Origin: an uncultured Erythrobacter sp.
GTDB taxonomy: Bacteria; Pseudomonadota; Alphaproteobacteria; Sphingomonadales; Sphingomonadaceae
DNA length: 64,000 nucleotides
Direction of reading: 5' to 3'
Assembly (NCBI GenBank): GCA_947499505.1
Contig: CANMOQ010000001.1
Span: 912,037-976,036, forward strand
Below the pieces are notes generated by a model. It ran no database searches, had not been told where the DNA came from, and saw only the letters and a program-made list of their open reading frames with translations. Made by a program: the position numbers and the translations under genes. This document shows positions 35,449 to 45,394 of this stretch, one piece after another (the first letter of the stretch is position 1; every line of letters begins with the position of its first letter).

Positions 35449-35838
35449 ATGACGACAAACCCCTCCCCCAAGATCCTCCTCGCCGAGGATGAAGAAGCCA
35501 TGCGCACCTACCTAGAGCGGGCATTGACCAATGCCGGATATGAGGTGTCGACGGTGGATCGGGGAACCGAGGCGGTCCCATTGCTCGAAAAGGAGCATTT
35601 TGACCTGCTTCTGTCAGACATTGTCATGCCGGAAATGGATGGGATTGAGCTGGCGCAGCGTTGCGCCGAGATCAGCCCGCGCACCAAGGTGATGTTTATC
35701 ACTGGTTTTGCCGCCGTTACCCTGCGCGCAAGCCGCGAACAGCCGCACGCTAAGGTGCTCTCCAAACCATTCCACCTGCGCGATCTCGTGCTTGAGGTGG
35801 AGCGCGTGTTTGAAGAGCAGCGCGAGGCGAGCCTTTAG
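35449..35838 (+). CDS. cpdR: Single-domain response regulator CpdR
   Basis: 129 residues, only a receiver domain. The acidic pocket is AEDEEA (Asp14), the phospho-acceptor is Asp57 (LLLSDIVMPEMDG), and the switch region MFITGFAAVTL and KVLSKPFHLRDLV are close to Caulobacter CpdR as I recall it. Known role: CpdR gets phosphate from the CckA-ChpT relay. When unphosphorylated, it brings ClpXP to the pole and primes degradation of CtrA and other substrates. CckA is encoded 12 kb away in this window; ChpT and CtrA are not. Confidence 0.88.
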   Translation: MTTNPSPKILLAEDEEAMRTYLERALTNAGYEVSTVDRGTEAVPLLEKEHFDLLLSDIVMPEMDGIELAQRCAEISPRTKVMFITGFAAVTLRASREQPHAKVLSKPFHLRDLVLEVERVFEEQREASL

Positions 35839-35936
35839 AATTTGGGCGCCCGTGCAAGCTAATGGCTTGCGCGATTGAAAGAGCCGCGTTAATGCGCCGC
35901 TCCGCTATGAGCAATCATGGCGTTCTATGATGGTGC

Positions 35937-36011
35937 GGGCGTATAGCTCAGGGGTAGAGCACTGTATTGACATTGCAGGGGTCCCAAGTTCAAATCTTGG
36001 TACGCCCACCA
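35937..36011 (+). tRNA. tRNA-Val (GAC)
   Basis: Full cloverleaf of 75 bases with encoded CCA. Acceptor stem GGGCGTA / TACGCCC is perfect. D stem is GCTC/GAGC. The anticodon stem CTGTA/TGCAG carries the loop TTGACAT, giving anticodon GAC. T stem is CCAAG/CTTGG with loop TTCAAAT. It has its own terminator downstream. Confidence 0.95.
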
Positions 36012-36029
36012 TCACGAAACTCACGAAGA

Positions 36030-36053
36030 CCCGCCCTTACCCGGCGGGTTTTT
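36030..36053 (+). terminator. Rho-independent terminator of tRNA-Val
   Basis: Stem CCCGCC / GGCGGG with loop CTTACCC, followed by TTTTT. It starts 18 bases after the tRNA 3' end. Confidence 0.9.
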
Positions 36054-36451
36054 GTTTGCGCGTTTGAGATTAGGTGTGTGCGGGCTTTCGGGCGGCTTGC
36101 TTTGCGGCGGAATTGGGCCTTGGTGCGGGCCGCAAACGCTTTCCTACACACCGCGCTGCGCGATATAGCAGCGCCCATGCTCCGCCCTCGCCCCTCATCG
36201 ATAAATCCGATCAAACTGGCCGCGTGTGATCGATTGGATTTTCGCGCTAAGACTGTGTTCCAGGCGTTCCAAGCGTGCTTCAGCTGCGATGAACCGACAG
36301 TGGCCGCGAATGGCGCGAAAACACCCAAAACAATGGCATTTGGGGGCATGCTGACGCTTGAGGGATGGGCAAAAGCTGCTAAGGCCTGCGGTCAGGGATT
36401 ATCTAACACAATCCGAACACACGAAATCCAATGAAGGACGGGACACTTCCC
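36054..36451. other. Long leader region upstream of icd
   Basis: About 400 bases between the tRNA terminator and icd. Open frames across it have no family look, and one runs through the tRNA, so I do not call a gene. A weak long-range inverted pair GGTGTGT / ACACACC brackets about 36073-36162. The promoter of icd must lie here, but no convincing -35/-10 pair stands out. Confidence 0.5.
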
Positions 36452-37672
36452 ATGCAAAAAATCCAGGTCAAGAACCCGGTCGTTGAACTCGACGGCGATG
36501 AAATGACAAAGATCATATGGCAATGGATCCGTGAACGGCTGATCCTGCCGTATCTCGACGTTGACCTGAAGTATTACGATCTCTCGATTGAGAAGCGCGA
36601 CGAAACCGACGACCAAATCACGGTCGATGCGGCGAACGCAATCAAGGAACACGGCGTTGGCGTGAAATGCGCAACCATCACCCCTGATGAAGCCCGCGTT
36701 GAAGAGTTCAGCCTCAAGCAGATGTGGCGCTCGCCAAACGGCACGATTCGCAACATCCTCGGCGGTGTTGTCTTCCGTGAGCCTATCGTGATCGACAACG
36801 TGCCGCGTCTGGTTCCAGGCTGGACTGACCCAATCGTGGTTGGCCGTCACGCCTTTGGTGACCAATACCGCGCAACCGACACGCTGATCCCTGGCCCGGG
36901 CAAGCTGCGCCTCGTCTTCGAAGGTGAAGATGGCCAGAACATCGATCTCGATGTCTATGAATTCCAGTCATCTGGCGTCGCCATGGCGATGTACAACCTT
37001 GATGACAGCATCCGCGACTTCGCGCGCGCCTGCATGAACTACGGGCTGGATCGCAAATGGCCGGTCTACCTCTCCACCAAGAACACCATCATGAAGAAGT
37101 ATGATGGCCGTTTCAAAGACCTGTTTGAAGAAGTGTTTGAAGCTGAGTTCGCTGACAAGTTTAAGGAAGCGAACATCACCTATGAGCACCGTCTGATCGA
37201 TGACATGGTCGCCTCTGCCCTGAAGTGGAGCGGCAAGTTCGTTTGGGCTTGTAAGAACTATGACGGCGACGTTCAGTCCGACACCGTGGCTCAAGGCTTC
37301 GGCTCGCTCGGTTTGATGACTTCCGTGTTGATGACCCCTGATGGCAAGACTGTGGAAGCGGAGGCCGCACACGGCACCGTTACCCGTCACTTCCGCCAGC
37401 ATGAGCAAGGCAAAGCGACCTCGACCAACCCGATTGCATCGATATTCGCGTGGACACGCGGCCTGATGTATCGCGGCAAGTTCGACGAAACTCCAGAAGT
37501 CGTGAAGTTCGCTGAAACGCTTGAGCGGGTCTGCATCGAAACCGTCGAAAACGGCGCGATGACCAAGGATCTCGCACTGCTCATCGGTCCAAGCCAGAAC
37601 TGGCTGACAACCGAGCAGTTCTTCGAGGCGATCGTCACGAACCTAGAGAAGGAAATGGCGAACTGGTCGTAG
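36452..37672 (+). CDS. icd: NADP-dependent isocitrate dehydrogenase
   Basis: TCA-cycle enzyme that oxidises isocitrate to 2-oxoglutarate and yields NADPH. It is of the type shared with eukaryotic [21 protein letters not shown] at the start, [30 protein letters not shown], and the metal site [10 protein letters not shown]. 406 residues is normal for this class. The ATG at 36452 has GAAGGACGGG upstream. An upstream ATG at 36431 is less likely. It is monocistronic, with a strongly biased codon use typical of high expression. Confidence 0.95.
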   Translation: MQKIQVKNPVVELDGDEMTKIIWQWIRERLILPYLDVDLKYYDLSIEKRDETDDQITVDAANAIKEHGVGVKCATITPDEARVEEFSLKQMWRSPNGTIRNILGGVVFREPIVIDNVPRLVPGWTDPIVVGRHAFGDQYRATDTLIPGPGKLRLVFEGEDGQNIDLDVYEFQSSGVAMAMYNLDDSIRDFARACMNYGLDRKWPVYLSTKNTIMKKYDGRFKDLFEEVFEAEFADKFKEANITYEHRLIDDMVASALKWSGKFVWACKNYDGDVQSDTVAQGFGSLGLMTSVLMTPDGKTVEAEAAHGTVTRHFRQHEQGKATSTNPIASIFAWTRGLMYRGKFDETPEVVKFAETLERVCIETVENGAMTKDLALLIGPSQNWLTTEQFFEAIVTNLEKEMANWS

Positions 37673-37744
37673 TTTCGATCTTGCTTGATACAGGAGCGGC
37701 GCAGATGGCTGGTGATGCCATAGCGCTGCTTCTGGCCTGCTGAC

Positions 37745-39508
37745 ATGGCGGGCGAACTCTCCCTATCACCCATGATGAAAGATGCTTTGGTCATCCTGGG
37801 CGCCGCTGGAATCGTCATTCCGGTCTTCGCCAGGTTCCGCATCACGCCGATCATTGGCTTCATCCTAATCGGGGTCCTGGTTGGCCCGTACGGACTTGGC
37901 ACGCTGGTCGAAGCGGTCCCCAGCCTCCGGCACGTCACCATATCAGACCCGGAGCGATTAACACCCTTTGCCGACTTCGGCATCATCCTGCTGCTGTTCG
38001 CAATCGGGCTAGAGCTGTCGTTCAACCGTCTGTGGCAATTGCGAAAACTGGTCTTCGGCCTGGGCTCGCTTGAACTGCTGATTATCGGTTCCGCATCCGC
38101 TGCGTTCTTCGGCTATGTCAGCGGAATGGACTGGACCGGAGCGCTCGCGCTTGGCTTCGCCCTCGCCTTCTCCTCCACCGCAATCGTGCTGCCGATCTCT
38201 GGCACAAAATCGCCGGTTGGCCGCGCGGCGCTGTCCATGCTGCTGTTCGAAGACATCATGATCGTGCCGATCGTCTTCATCCTTGGCGCATTGGCCCCGC
38301 ATGCCCAAGCCGAAGGTTGGAGCGGCCTAACCGACACGCTGTGGCAAGGCGGTCTTCTGATCCTGGCGCTGCTAGTGATTGGCCGCTTCGCATTGCCCCG
38401 GCTGTTCTCGCAAGCCGCCCGCACGAAAAGTCCGGAGCTGTTCCTCGCCGCTTCGTTGCTGGTTGTGATCGGCGCCAGCCTCGCGACCTCAGCAGTGGGT
38501 CTCTCGCCTATCGTTGGCGCGCTGATCGCTGGCCTGCTGATCGCGGAAACCGAGTATCACGGCGAAGTTGAGAGCATTATGGAGCCCTTCAAGGGCCTCG
38601 CGCTCGGCGTGTTCCTGATCACCATCGGGATGAGCATCAATCTCGCCACGATTTGGCAGAACCTCGCCGAGATCATGCTCGCAGTGGTCGGTGTGCTGGT
38701 GTTCAAAGCGATTGTCACAGGCGTATTGCTGCGCCTGATGGGCGCGCGCAAGAGCACCGCAGCAGAGACCGGCGTACTAATGGCTAGCCCCAGCGAGACA
38801 ACACTCATCGTCTTGGCTGCCGCGACCACCGCCCTTGTGGTCGAAACAGAGACCGCGCAATTCTGGCAGATCGTCACAGCGATTGGCCTCACCATCACAC
38901 CGCTGCTCGCCCGCCTTGGTCGGGTCATCGCGCGGCGTGTGGAGCCGGTGCCCGAGCTGCCCGACGAAGACGATGACGAAGCGCGCACCATTATCATCGG
39001 CGCAGGCCGCGTCGGCCGCCTGATCGCCGACATGTTGGTGATGCACAATCAGCCATATGTGACGCTCGATTCGGACCCGGACCTGATTGAACGCGCCGCG
39101 CGCGATGGCTACCGCTCCGCTTTTGGCGATGCCGCGCGCGGGGATGCACTGTCCCGGCTCGGGATTGAGAAGGCACCCGCAATCGTGCTGACAATGGATG
39201 AGCCTGTCCTGGCACAGCGCTTGGTCACAAAGCTGCGCAAGAGCTACCCTGATCTGCTGATCGTTGCACGGGCGCGCGACACCGATCACGCGGCGGCGCT
39301 ATACCGCGCCGGGGCCAGCCATGCGGTGCCAGAAAACCTCGAAAGCTCGCTGCAGCTATCGGAAGCCGTGCTGGTCGATATCGGTATCCCTATGGGCCCG
39401 GTGATCGCCTCTATCCACGAGAAGCGCGACGAGTTCAGGGAGCGGCTGGAGCGCGACGGCAAGCTATCCAGCAAGCCGCAATTGCGCACCTCAACCCGCG
39501 CGCCTTAG
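37745..39508 (+). CDS. CPA2 family cation/proton antiporter with TrkA-N domain
   Basis: 587 residues. About twelve membrane helices (residues 10-400) form a Na+/H+ exchanger fold of the KefB/YbaL type: LLLFAIGLELSFNRLW, ALAFSSTAIVLPI. A cytosolic TrkA-N (RCK) domain follows at about 413-530, with the nucleotide-binding TIIIGAGRVGRLIADML. Such proteins export K+ or Na+ in exchange for protons and are gated by NAD(H) or glutathione adducts. The ion and ligand are not known here. It converges on alaS with a 7-base gap. Confidence 0.88.
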   Translation: MAGELSLSPMMKDALVILGAAGIVIPVFARFRITPIIGFILIGVLVGPYGLGTLVEAVPSLRHVTISDPERLTPFADFGIILLLFAIGLELSFNRLWQLRKLVFGLGSLELLIIGSASAAFFGYVSGMDWTGALALGFALAFSSTAIVLPISGTKSPVGRAALSMLLFEDIMIVPIVFILGALAPHAQAEGWSGLTDTLWQGGLLILALLVIGRFALPRLFSQAARTKSPELFLAASLLVVIGASLATSAVGLSPIVGALIAGLLIAETEYHGEVESIMEPFKGLALGVFLITIGMSINLATIWQNLAEIMLAVVGVLVFKAIVTGVLLRLMGARKSTAAETGVLMASPSETTLIVLAAATTALVVETETAQFWQIVTAIGLTITPLLARLGRVIARRVEPVPELPDEDDDEARTIIIGAGRVGRLIADMLVMHNQPYVTLDSDPDLIERAARDGYRSAFGDAARGDALSRLGIEKAPAIVLTMDEPVLAQRLVTKLRKSYPDLLIVARARDTDHAAALYRAGASHAVPENLESSLQLSEAVLVDIGIPMGPVIASIHEKRDEFRERLERDGKLSSKPQLRTSTRAP

Positions 39509-39515
39509 CCTGCAC

Positions 39516-42176
39516 CTACCCGGCGATAGCGGCCTTGACCGCCGCCAGAGCGTCGCTCGCTTTGCTACCATCGGGACCGCCGCCTTGAGCCATGTCTGGA
39601 CGGCCGCCTCCACCCTTACCACCCAGCGCTTCTACGCCTGCACGCACCAGGGCCGTCGCGTCAAAACGCTCGGTCAGATCGTCGGTCACTGCAACCGCAA
39701 TTGCGGCCCGGCCATCGTTGACAGCAATCGCCGCTGCGATCCCGGAGCCGAGCCGTGTCTTCGCTTCGTCCAGTAGCGGGCGCAGTTCCTTCGGACTCAG
39801 GCCATCGAGCACCTGACCGCTGAAGGTCACCCCACCGACATCTTCATCTGAGGTGGCCGGGCCGTCCCCTCCTGAACCGCCTCCGCCGAGTGCCAGCGCC
39901 TTCTTCGCCTCGGCGAGCTCCTTTTCGAGCCGTTTGCGATCATCGAGCAGCACCGCAACCCGCGTAGGCACTTCTTCCGGCGTGGCGCGAATTGCACTCG
40001 CCGCCGCCTTCAATGCTTCCTCACGCTCGACCAACCAATTGCGCGCAGCCTCGCCGGTCAGTGCTTCAATCCGGCGAACACCGGAGGAGACTGCACTTTC
40101 AGAAATGATCCGGAATACGCCGATGTCGCCTGTGGCGGAGACATGCGTTCCGCCGCACAGTTCGACCGAGAATGAACGCCCTTCCGAGCCCGCGCGTCCC
40201 ATGGACAGCACGCGCACTTCCTCGCCATACTTCTCGCCAAACAGCGCCAAAGCGCCGGCTTCCACCGCGTCATCGGGGCTCATCAACCGCGTGCCGACTG
40301 GCTCGTTGGCTCTAATCTCGGCGTTCACTTCAGCCTCGATCACAGCGATATCTTCAGCCTCCAACGGTTTTGGATGCGAGAAATCAAACCGCAGCCGGTC
40401 CTCCGCTACCAGCGAACCTTTCTGCGTTACATGCCCGCCAAGCCGATTGCGCAGCGCCGCGTGGACCAGGTGGGTTGCGGAATGATTTGAGCGCACCTGC
40501 GCGCGCCGCACATCATCAACCTCAAGGTGAACATTGTCGCCGACCGACACTTTGCCACCGGTTACCTCAATCTGATGCGCGTGCAGCCGTCCCAGCGGCT
40601 TCGCCGTGTCCGAAACATTGGCGGCAAATCCACACGGCGTGCTGATGCTGCCAGTGTCACCAGTTTGCCCGCCACTTTCGCCGTAAAATGGGGTTTGGTT
40701 CGTCAACAAAACGGCGCTTTCGCCAGCTTTGACCGATTGAACCTCTGCACCGTCTTTCACGATCGCGATCACCGTGCCCTCGCCCGAGGTGGAGTTGTAG
40801 CCGGTGAATTCTGTTGCGCCTTCGCGCTCTGCGATGTCGAACCACACCTCGCCCGAGGCCGCGTCGCCCGACCCCTTCCAAGCCGCGCGAGCCGCCGCCT
40901 TTTGGCGCTCCATGGCCGCCTCGAAGCCTGCGCCATCGACGCCGATCCCGCGCGCACGCAAAGCGTCTTCGGTGAGGTCATAGGGAAAGCCGTAGGTGTC
41001 ATAGAGCTTGAATGCGGTCTCACCGTCGAGTTCGCCGCCCTCGCTCATGGTGCCTGTCGCTTCATCGAGCAGCTTTAGGCCCTTATCCAAGGTCTTGCGG
41101 AACTGCGTTTCCTCGCGTTCGAGCACTTCCTGGATCAACGCCTGTCCGCGCGTGAGCTCTGGATAGGCCTGCCCCATCTCGGTCACCAGCGCCGGGACGA
41201 GCCGGTGCATCAGAGGTTCGCTCGCTCCGAGCAAGTGCGCATGCCGCATCGCGCGGCGCATGATCCGGCGTAGGACATATCCGCGGCCCTCATTCGACGG
41301 CAGCACACCGTCCGCCATCAGGAAGCTCACCGAGCGCAAGTGGTCCGCGATCACGCGGTGGCTCGCGACTGCATCGCTTTCGCTGCCCATACCGGTGAGT
41401 TGCTGCGATGCCGCAATCAGAGCTTTGAACGTGTCGGTGTCGTAATTGTTGTGCACACCCTGCATGACAGCAGCGATGCGTTCCAGCCCCATGCCGGTAT
41501 CAATCGACGGGCTCGGCAAGTCAGTGCGCTCGCCGCTTGCCTTCTGATCGAACTGCATGAAGACGAGATTCCAGATCTCTACAAAGCGGTCGCCGTCTTC
41601 GTCCGGGCTACCCGGAGGGCCGCCAGCGATATGATCGCCGTGATCATAGAAAATTTCCGAACACGGACCGCACGGCCCGGTGTCTCCCATTGACCAGAAA
41701 TTGTCGTTGGTCGGGATGCGGATGATGCGGTCCTCAGGCAGGCCGGAGATCTTGCGCCACAGATCGAACGCTTCATCATCGGTGTGATAGACTGTCGCGG
41801 TCAGTTTCTCTGCGGGAAGGCCCCATTCCTTCGTCAGCAGCGTCCATGCATTCAGGATCGCTTGCTCTTTGAAATAGTCGCCAAACGAGAAATTGCCGAG
41901 CATCTCAAAGAAAGTGTGATGCCGCGCGGTGTAGCCGACGTTATCGAGGTCATTGTGCTTACCCCCGGCCCGCACGCATTTTTGCGATGACGCGGCGCGC
42001 GGTGCGGGCGGCGTCTCCAGACCGGTAAATGCGTTTTTGAACGGCACCATGCCCGCATTCACGAACATCAACGTCGGGTCATTATAAGGGACCAGCGGTG
42101 CACTGGGCACTTCAGCGTGGTCAGCATTCCCGAAGAAGTCGAGAAAAGAGCGGCGAATATCGTTGGTAGAAGTCAT
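39516..42176 (-). CDS. alaS: Alanyl-tRNA synthetase
   Basis: Charges tRNA-Ala. 886 residues. The class II core begins [14 protein letters not shown] and has VNAGMVPFK and [15 protein letters not shown]. The editing domain has the zinc-binding [12 protein letters not shown] and [14 protein letters not shown]. The C-terminal oligomerisation/tRNA-elbow domain ends with a Gly-rich [16 protein letters not shown]. The ATG at 42176 is used; a TTG start 7 codons upstream is possible. recA is immediately upstream on the same strand, with a terminator between. Confidence 0.96.
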   Translation of the reverse strand: MTSTNDIRRSFLDFFGNADHAEVPSAPLVPYNDPTLMFVNAGMVPFKNAFTGLETPPAPRAASSQKCVRAGGKHNDLDNVGYTARHHTFFEMLGNFSFGDYFKEQAILNAWTLLTKEWGLPAEKLTATVYHTDDEAFDLWRKISGLPEDRIIRIPTNDNFWSMGDTGPCGPCSEIFYDHGDHIAGGPPGSPDEDGDRFVEIWNLVFMQFDQKASGERTDLPSPSIDTGMGLERIAAVMQGVHNNYDTDTFKALIAASQQLTGMGSESDAVASHRVIADHLRSVSFLMADGVLPSNEGRGYVLRRIMRRAMRHAHLLGASEPLMHRLVPALVTEMGQAYPELTRGQALIQEVLEREETQFRKTLDKGLKLLDEATGTMSEGGELDGETAFKLYDTYGFPYDLTEDALRARGIGVDGAGFEAAMERQKAAARAAWKGSGDAASGEVWFDIAEREGATEFTGYNSTSGEGTVIAIVKDGAEVQSVKAGESAVLLTNQTPFYGESGGQTGDTGSISTPCGFAANVSDTAKPLGRLHAHQIEVTGGKVSVGDNVHLEVDDVRRAQVRSNHSATHLVHAALRNRLGGHVTQKGSLVAEDRLRFDFSHPKPLEAEDIAVIEAEVNAEIRANEPVGTRLMSPDDAVEAGALALFGEKYGEEVRVLSMGRAGSEGRSFSVELCGGTHVSATGDIGVFRIISESAVSSGVRRIEALTGEAARNWLVEREEALKAAASAIRATPEEVPTRVAVLLDDRKRLEKELAEAKKALALGGGGSGGDGPATSDEDVGGVTFSGQVLDGLSPKELRPLLDEAKTRLGSGIAAAIAVNDGRAAIAVAVTDDLTERFDATALVRAGVEALGGKGGGGRPDMAQGGGPDGSKASDALAAVKAAIAG

Positions 42177-42326
42177 TGCGAGAATGCAGTTAGGCAATCA
42201 CGCGGTCAGCGACAAGCCACCGCGTGATCAATGCGCACTGAGTTCGCAATTCTTCATAAGTGCGGTGCCGCTTCAGACGGGCCCGCATCCGCCGATTTTG
42301 CATAGGCTAAGCGGAGAGCAGACGCA

Positions 42327-42367
42327 GAAAAGCCGGCATCGCCAAGGGGGATGGCGCATGCCGGCTT
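42327..42367 (-). terminator. Rho-independent terminator of recA
   Basis: On the minus strand AAAGCCGGCATGCGCC pairs with GGCGATGCCGGCTTTT around a loop of C and T residues, ending in four T residues. It begins 40 bases after the recA stop and 151 bases before the alaS start, so alaS probably has its own promoter between them or depends on read-through. Confidence 0.8.
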
Positions 42368-42406
42368 TCCGATTTTCCGAATGCGATAACCGCACTCGCT
42401 TGAGGA

Positions 42407-43471
42407 TCAGTCGACAGAGTCCGCGTCCGGCCCTGTCATCATCTCCTCGGCAACCTCGTCGGTGCGGCCGCGGATGGCGGCTTCCAACTGATTGCACATC
42501 TCTGTGTTCTCTTTGAGGAAGGTCTTGGCGTTTTCACGGCCCTGACCAATCCGCACGCTGTCGTAAGAGAACCAGCTACCTGATTTTTCCACGAGGCCTG
42601 CCTTCACGCCGAGATCAAGTATCTCACCGATCTTGGAAATGCCCTCACCGTACATAATGTCAAATTCGACCTGCTTGAACGGCGGCGCGACTTTGTTCTT
42701 CACCACTTTGACGCGGGTTGAGTTGCCAACCACTTCGTCACGGTCTTTGATCTGGCCCGTGCGGCGAATGTCTAGGCGAACCGAAGCGTAGAACTTAAGC
42801 GCATTGCCGCCAGTCGTCGTCTCGGGGTTGCCGTACATAACGCCAATCTTCATCCGCAATTGGTTGATGAAGATAACCATGCATTTGGAACGGTTGATCG
42901 ACCCGGTCAGCTTGCGCAGCGATTGGGACATCAGCCGCGCTTGAAGGCCGACGTGGGAGTCGCCCATCTCGCCTTCAATTTCTGCGCGGGGGACAAGCGC
43001 CGCGACCGAGTCGACCACCAGCACGTCAATCGCATTGGAGCGAACCAACGTGTCAGTAATCTCGAGTGCCTGCTCACCCGTATCAGGCTGAGAGACGATC
43101 AGTTCATCAATGTCGACGCCCAGCTTGTTGGCATAGACTGGATCGAGAGCGTGTTCCGCATCAACAAAAGCCGCGGTACCGCCAGCCTTCTGAGCCTCTG
43201 CAATCACATGCAGCGCCAAGGTCGTCTTGCCCGAGCTTTCCGGCCCGTACACTTCAATGACGCGGCCCTTTGGAAGGCCACCAATACCAAGCGCGATATC
43301 AAGTCCAAGCGAACCAGTTGGAATGGATTCAACATTCATTGCTTCACGAGAGCCCAGCTTCATCGCTGAACCTTTACCGAAAGCGCGATCTATTTGCGCA
43401 AGTGCAGCGTCGAGCGCTTTTTGACGGTCCACGGTCTTTCCTTTTTCTACCAATTTCAGACTTGCAGACAT
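42407..43471 (-). CDS. recA: Recombinase RecA
   Basis: 354-residue recombinase and LexA coprotease. Walker A is GPESSGKTT (residues 75-83). The central region has [13 protein letters not shown] and [16 protein letters not shown], loop 2 contains [23 protein letters not shown], and the C terminus is acidic. Known role: filament on ssDNA, strand exchange, and the trigger of LexA cleavage. An SOS box at 43559-43573 lies about 90 bases upstream. A terminator follows the gene. Confidence 0.98.
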   Translation of the reverse strand: MSASLKLVEKGKTVDRQKALDAALAQIDRAFGKGSAMKLGSREAMNVESIPTGSLGLDIALGIGGLPKGRVIEVYGPESSGKTTLALHVIAEAQKAGGTAAFVDAEHALDPVYANKLGVDIDELIVSQPDTGEQALEITDTLVRSNAIDVLVVDSVAALVPRAEIEGEMGDSHVGLQARLMSQSLRKLTGSINRSKCMVIFINQLRMKIGVMYGNPETTTGGNALKFYASVRLDIRRTGQIKDRDEVVGNSTRVKVVKNKVAPPFKQVEFDIMYGEGISKIGEILDLGVKAGLVEKSGSWFSYDSVRIGQGRENAKTFLKENTEMCNQLEAAIRGRTDEVAEEMMTGPDADSVD

Positions 43472-43558
43472 CGCATGGCCTCCTTGACTTGCCTAGGGCC
43501 GACAAATTGTTATCGACCACCCCTTGTTGAGACAGCTTGTACCGGGTTTGTTCCATAA

Positions 43559-43573
43559 GAACAAGTAGGGAAC
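43559..43573 (-). promoter_or_regulatory. SOS (LexA) box upstream of recA
   Basis: On the minus strand GTTCCCTACTTGTTC fits the GTTC-N7-GTTC box of alphaproteobacterial LexA exactly. It is one base different from the uvrD box. It overlaps a second partial palindrome GTTCCATAAGAAC (43550-43562) that shares one half-site. It is about 90 bases from the recA start, a normal place for an operator. Confidence 0.9.
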
Positions 43574-43649
43574 ATGAAAATTCCTACTCCGCCACGACAA
43601 TGAGGCAAGCAAACATCTGAAATTACGCTAGAAAGACCGCGGAAAAAAG

Positions 43650-45380
43650 TTAGTTGGGGTCCCGAATTGACCACCGGAACGTGCGTTCCGAATTCGCTGG
43701 AACATCCACTTCCGCGATTATTCGGCCATCTTTGATGCGAGTCTTAGCGCCCTGTAGACGCACCTCCCAAATGGCTGAGTCGCCAAAGTCGAGCCGCACC
43801 GTGATTGGGTGCGAATTGGCGTTAGTGATTTCCGCGCCATTGCCAAACCAGCTTCTCATATTGCCGGTCGTCACTGGGCCAGGGGCAGGAAGGCATTTCC
43901 CAAAGACCTGATTACTCTCCCCCATTTCCAGCTCGACGTCCTGATCCTCAGCGTAATCGCGCATATCAACGTCAGCGACCAATTGCGGACCGAAGCTACT
44001 CGGCTCAAACACGGTCAGCCCGCCCTGAGGTAGGGCTACGCCTAGCCCTCGCTCGGTCTCGTTTTTAGTCACCAACAGCATGCCCGCGCGTTCAAAACCG
44101 GGATTGGGCTGGCCGTCAAGCGTCACCGAAAACCCGCAGCTCACCGTATAGAGATAGCGCGCATCAACCTCTTGCCGATTGAGAAAGGCGATCTGTTTAA
44201 GCCCTTTGGCCGAGACATTCACGCGCTCGGGCACTCGGTAGAGCTTAAGATCGCCCAGCTGTTCTTCGACAGCTTGCATGGCTTCCGCTTCGCCAACGGC
44301 ACCTGCCACGTCCGCCATCGCCATGACGGGTGCGGGTGCGGAAAGTTCCATCCGTGAGTTCTTTCGACTTCCAGTCACCACGATCGACTGAGGCGATGGA
44401 ACCGGAGAGCCAGCAGCCGTGCTGCCAATCGGATAGCATGTCAGGCGCAGTGGAGCGGCCCTAGGTGGTGTCGCAAGACTGCGAAAATCACTGACCACGC
44501 TGAGCGAGCCAGCTATCACCAGCAATTCCGCATCGTCGAAGCTCTGGCCATTGTCATTGAGGATCGTGAGCCAGCTCATCAAACCAAGTTTGAAATTGCC
44601 ACTCTCACCTCGCCGCGCTGAGCCGCCGGCCGAGCCATCCTCAGGGTCGGGCAAGGTTGCAACATAATTGGCCTGCCAATCGAAGCCCCATGCGAGATAG
44701 GTCAGTACGACTTCATATGTCCCACCACTCGCATCTTGGGTATCGATGGTGAAGATGGGTTTGGCCGATAGGCCTTTTGGCACGCGGTCAAAGGTCAACC
44801 GCTCGGGCAGACCCGCGCAGCGCACCGCCTCATATCCCTGGTCGGTCTGCAGCACCAAGCCGCCATCGGCCCGTGTGCGCACGACCGCGGTTTGAGCCTC
44901 TTCTGCTCCGGTTGCAGGATTGGTCCGCGTCAAAGTCACGCGGTTGCCGAGCGCTCCGTTCACAAGAGCAGCGGGTGAAAGCAAGTCCGCATTGCGGTTC
45001 TTCTCAATCGTTCCACCCGGCAGGCCCGAGACGATTGCGCTGACGCCGACCATACCCTCGGCCACGCCTTCGAAGCGGATGGTGGATTGGCCAGGCGGCA
45101 AAGTGACTGTGCGGGTCTCGCTGATCATGGCGAAACCTTGCGGCCAACGGCGGTCCATCTCTTGGCCAAGCTGCCTACGCGGATCGCGGTAGACGGTTAC
45201 CGAAAGCGATTGCGGCGCAGAGGCGTCAACGGCCTGCCGCGCTGGCTCCGCTTGGATTTGGGGTACAGCTTGGACTTCAGGTGAGCTGACCGCCGGGCTG
45301 TCCTGAGCAATCGCAGGCGAGCCGACAGCCGCGCTGGCCATTAGGCCAAGCGCCAGTCCAATGGATGCGGGGATCCGCAT
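43650..45380 (-). CDS. Secreted DUF4139 family protein (downstream paralogue)
   Basis: 576 residues. Signal peptide (ASIGLALGLMASAAVGSPAIAQ), then a linker and a long beta-rich part of the DUF4139 type: VTLTRTNPATGAEE, LAWGFDWQANYVATL, LTILNDNGQSFDDAELLVIAG. These blocks align with the neighbouring paralogue (RTNPATGRET, GGLGWNADYVALY, LTNNTGTTFNQAKTLLVAG). The function of the domain is unknown. The ATG at 45380 (MRIPASIG) follows the paralogue stop by 14 bases; a longer frame would lie inside the neighbour. The C-terminal end repeats the R-N-Y pattern of immunoglobulin-like strands. Confidence 0.8.
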   Translation of the reverse strand: MRIPASIGLALGLMASAAVGSPAIAQDSPAVSSPEVQAVPQIQAEPARQAVDASAPQSLSVTVYRDPRRQLGQEMDRRWPQGFAMISETRTVTLPPGQSTIRFEGVAEGMVGVSAIVSGLPGGTIEKNRNADLLSPAALVNGALGNRVTLTRTNPATGAEEAQTAVVRTRADGGLVLQTDQGYEAVRCAGLPERLTFDRVPKGLSAKPIFTIDTQDASGGTYEVVLTYLAWGFDWQANYVATLPDPEDGSAGGSARRGESGNFKLGLMSWLTILNDNGQSFDDAELLVIAGSLSVVSDFRSLATPPRAAPLRLTCYPIGSTAAGSPVPSPQSIVVTGSRKNSRMELSAPAPVMAMADVAGAVGEAEAMQAVEEQLGDLKLYRVPERVNVSAKGLKQIAFLNRQEVDARYLYTVSCGFSVTLDGQPNPGFERAGMLLVTKNETERGLGVALPQGGLTVFEPSSFGPQLVADVDMRDYAEDQDVELEMGESNQVFGKCLPAPGPVTTGNMRSWFGNGAEITNANSHPITVRLDFGDSAIWEVRLQGAKTRIKDGRIIAEVDVPANSERTFRWSIRDPN

Positions 45381-45394
45381 GATCGCCCGCCCCC

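Noticed and set aside
35967..36434. 155-codon frame that starts inside tRNA-Val and runs to icd
   Set aside because: It begins within the tRNA and crosses its terminator, and the protein has no family look.
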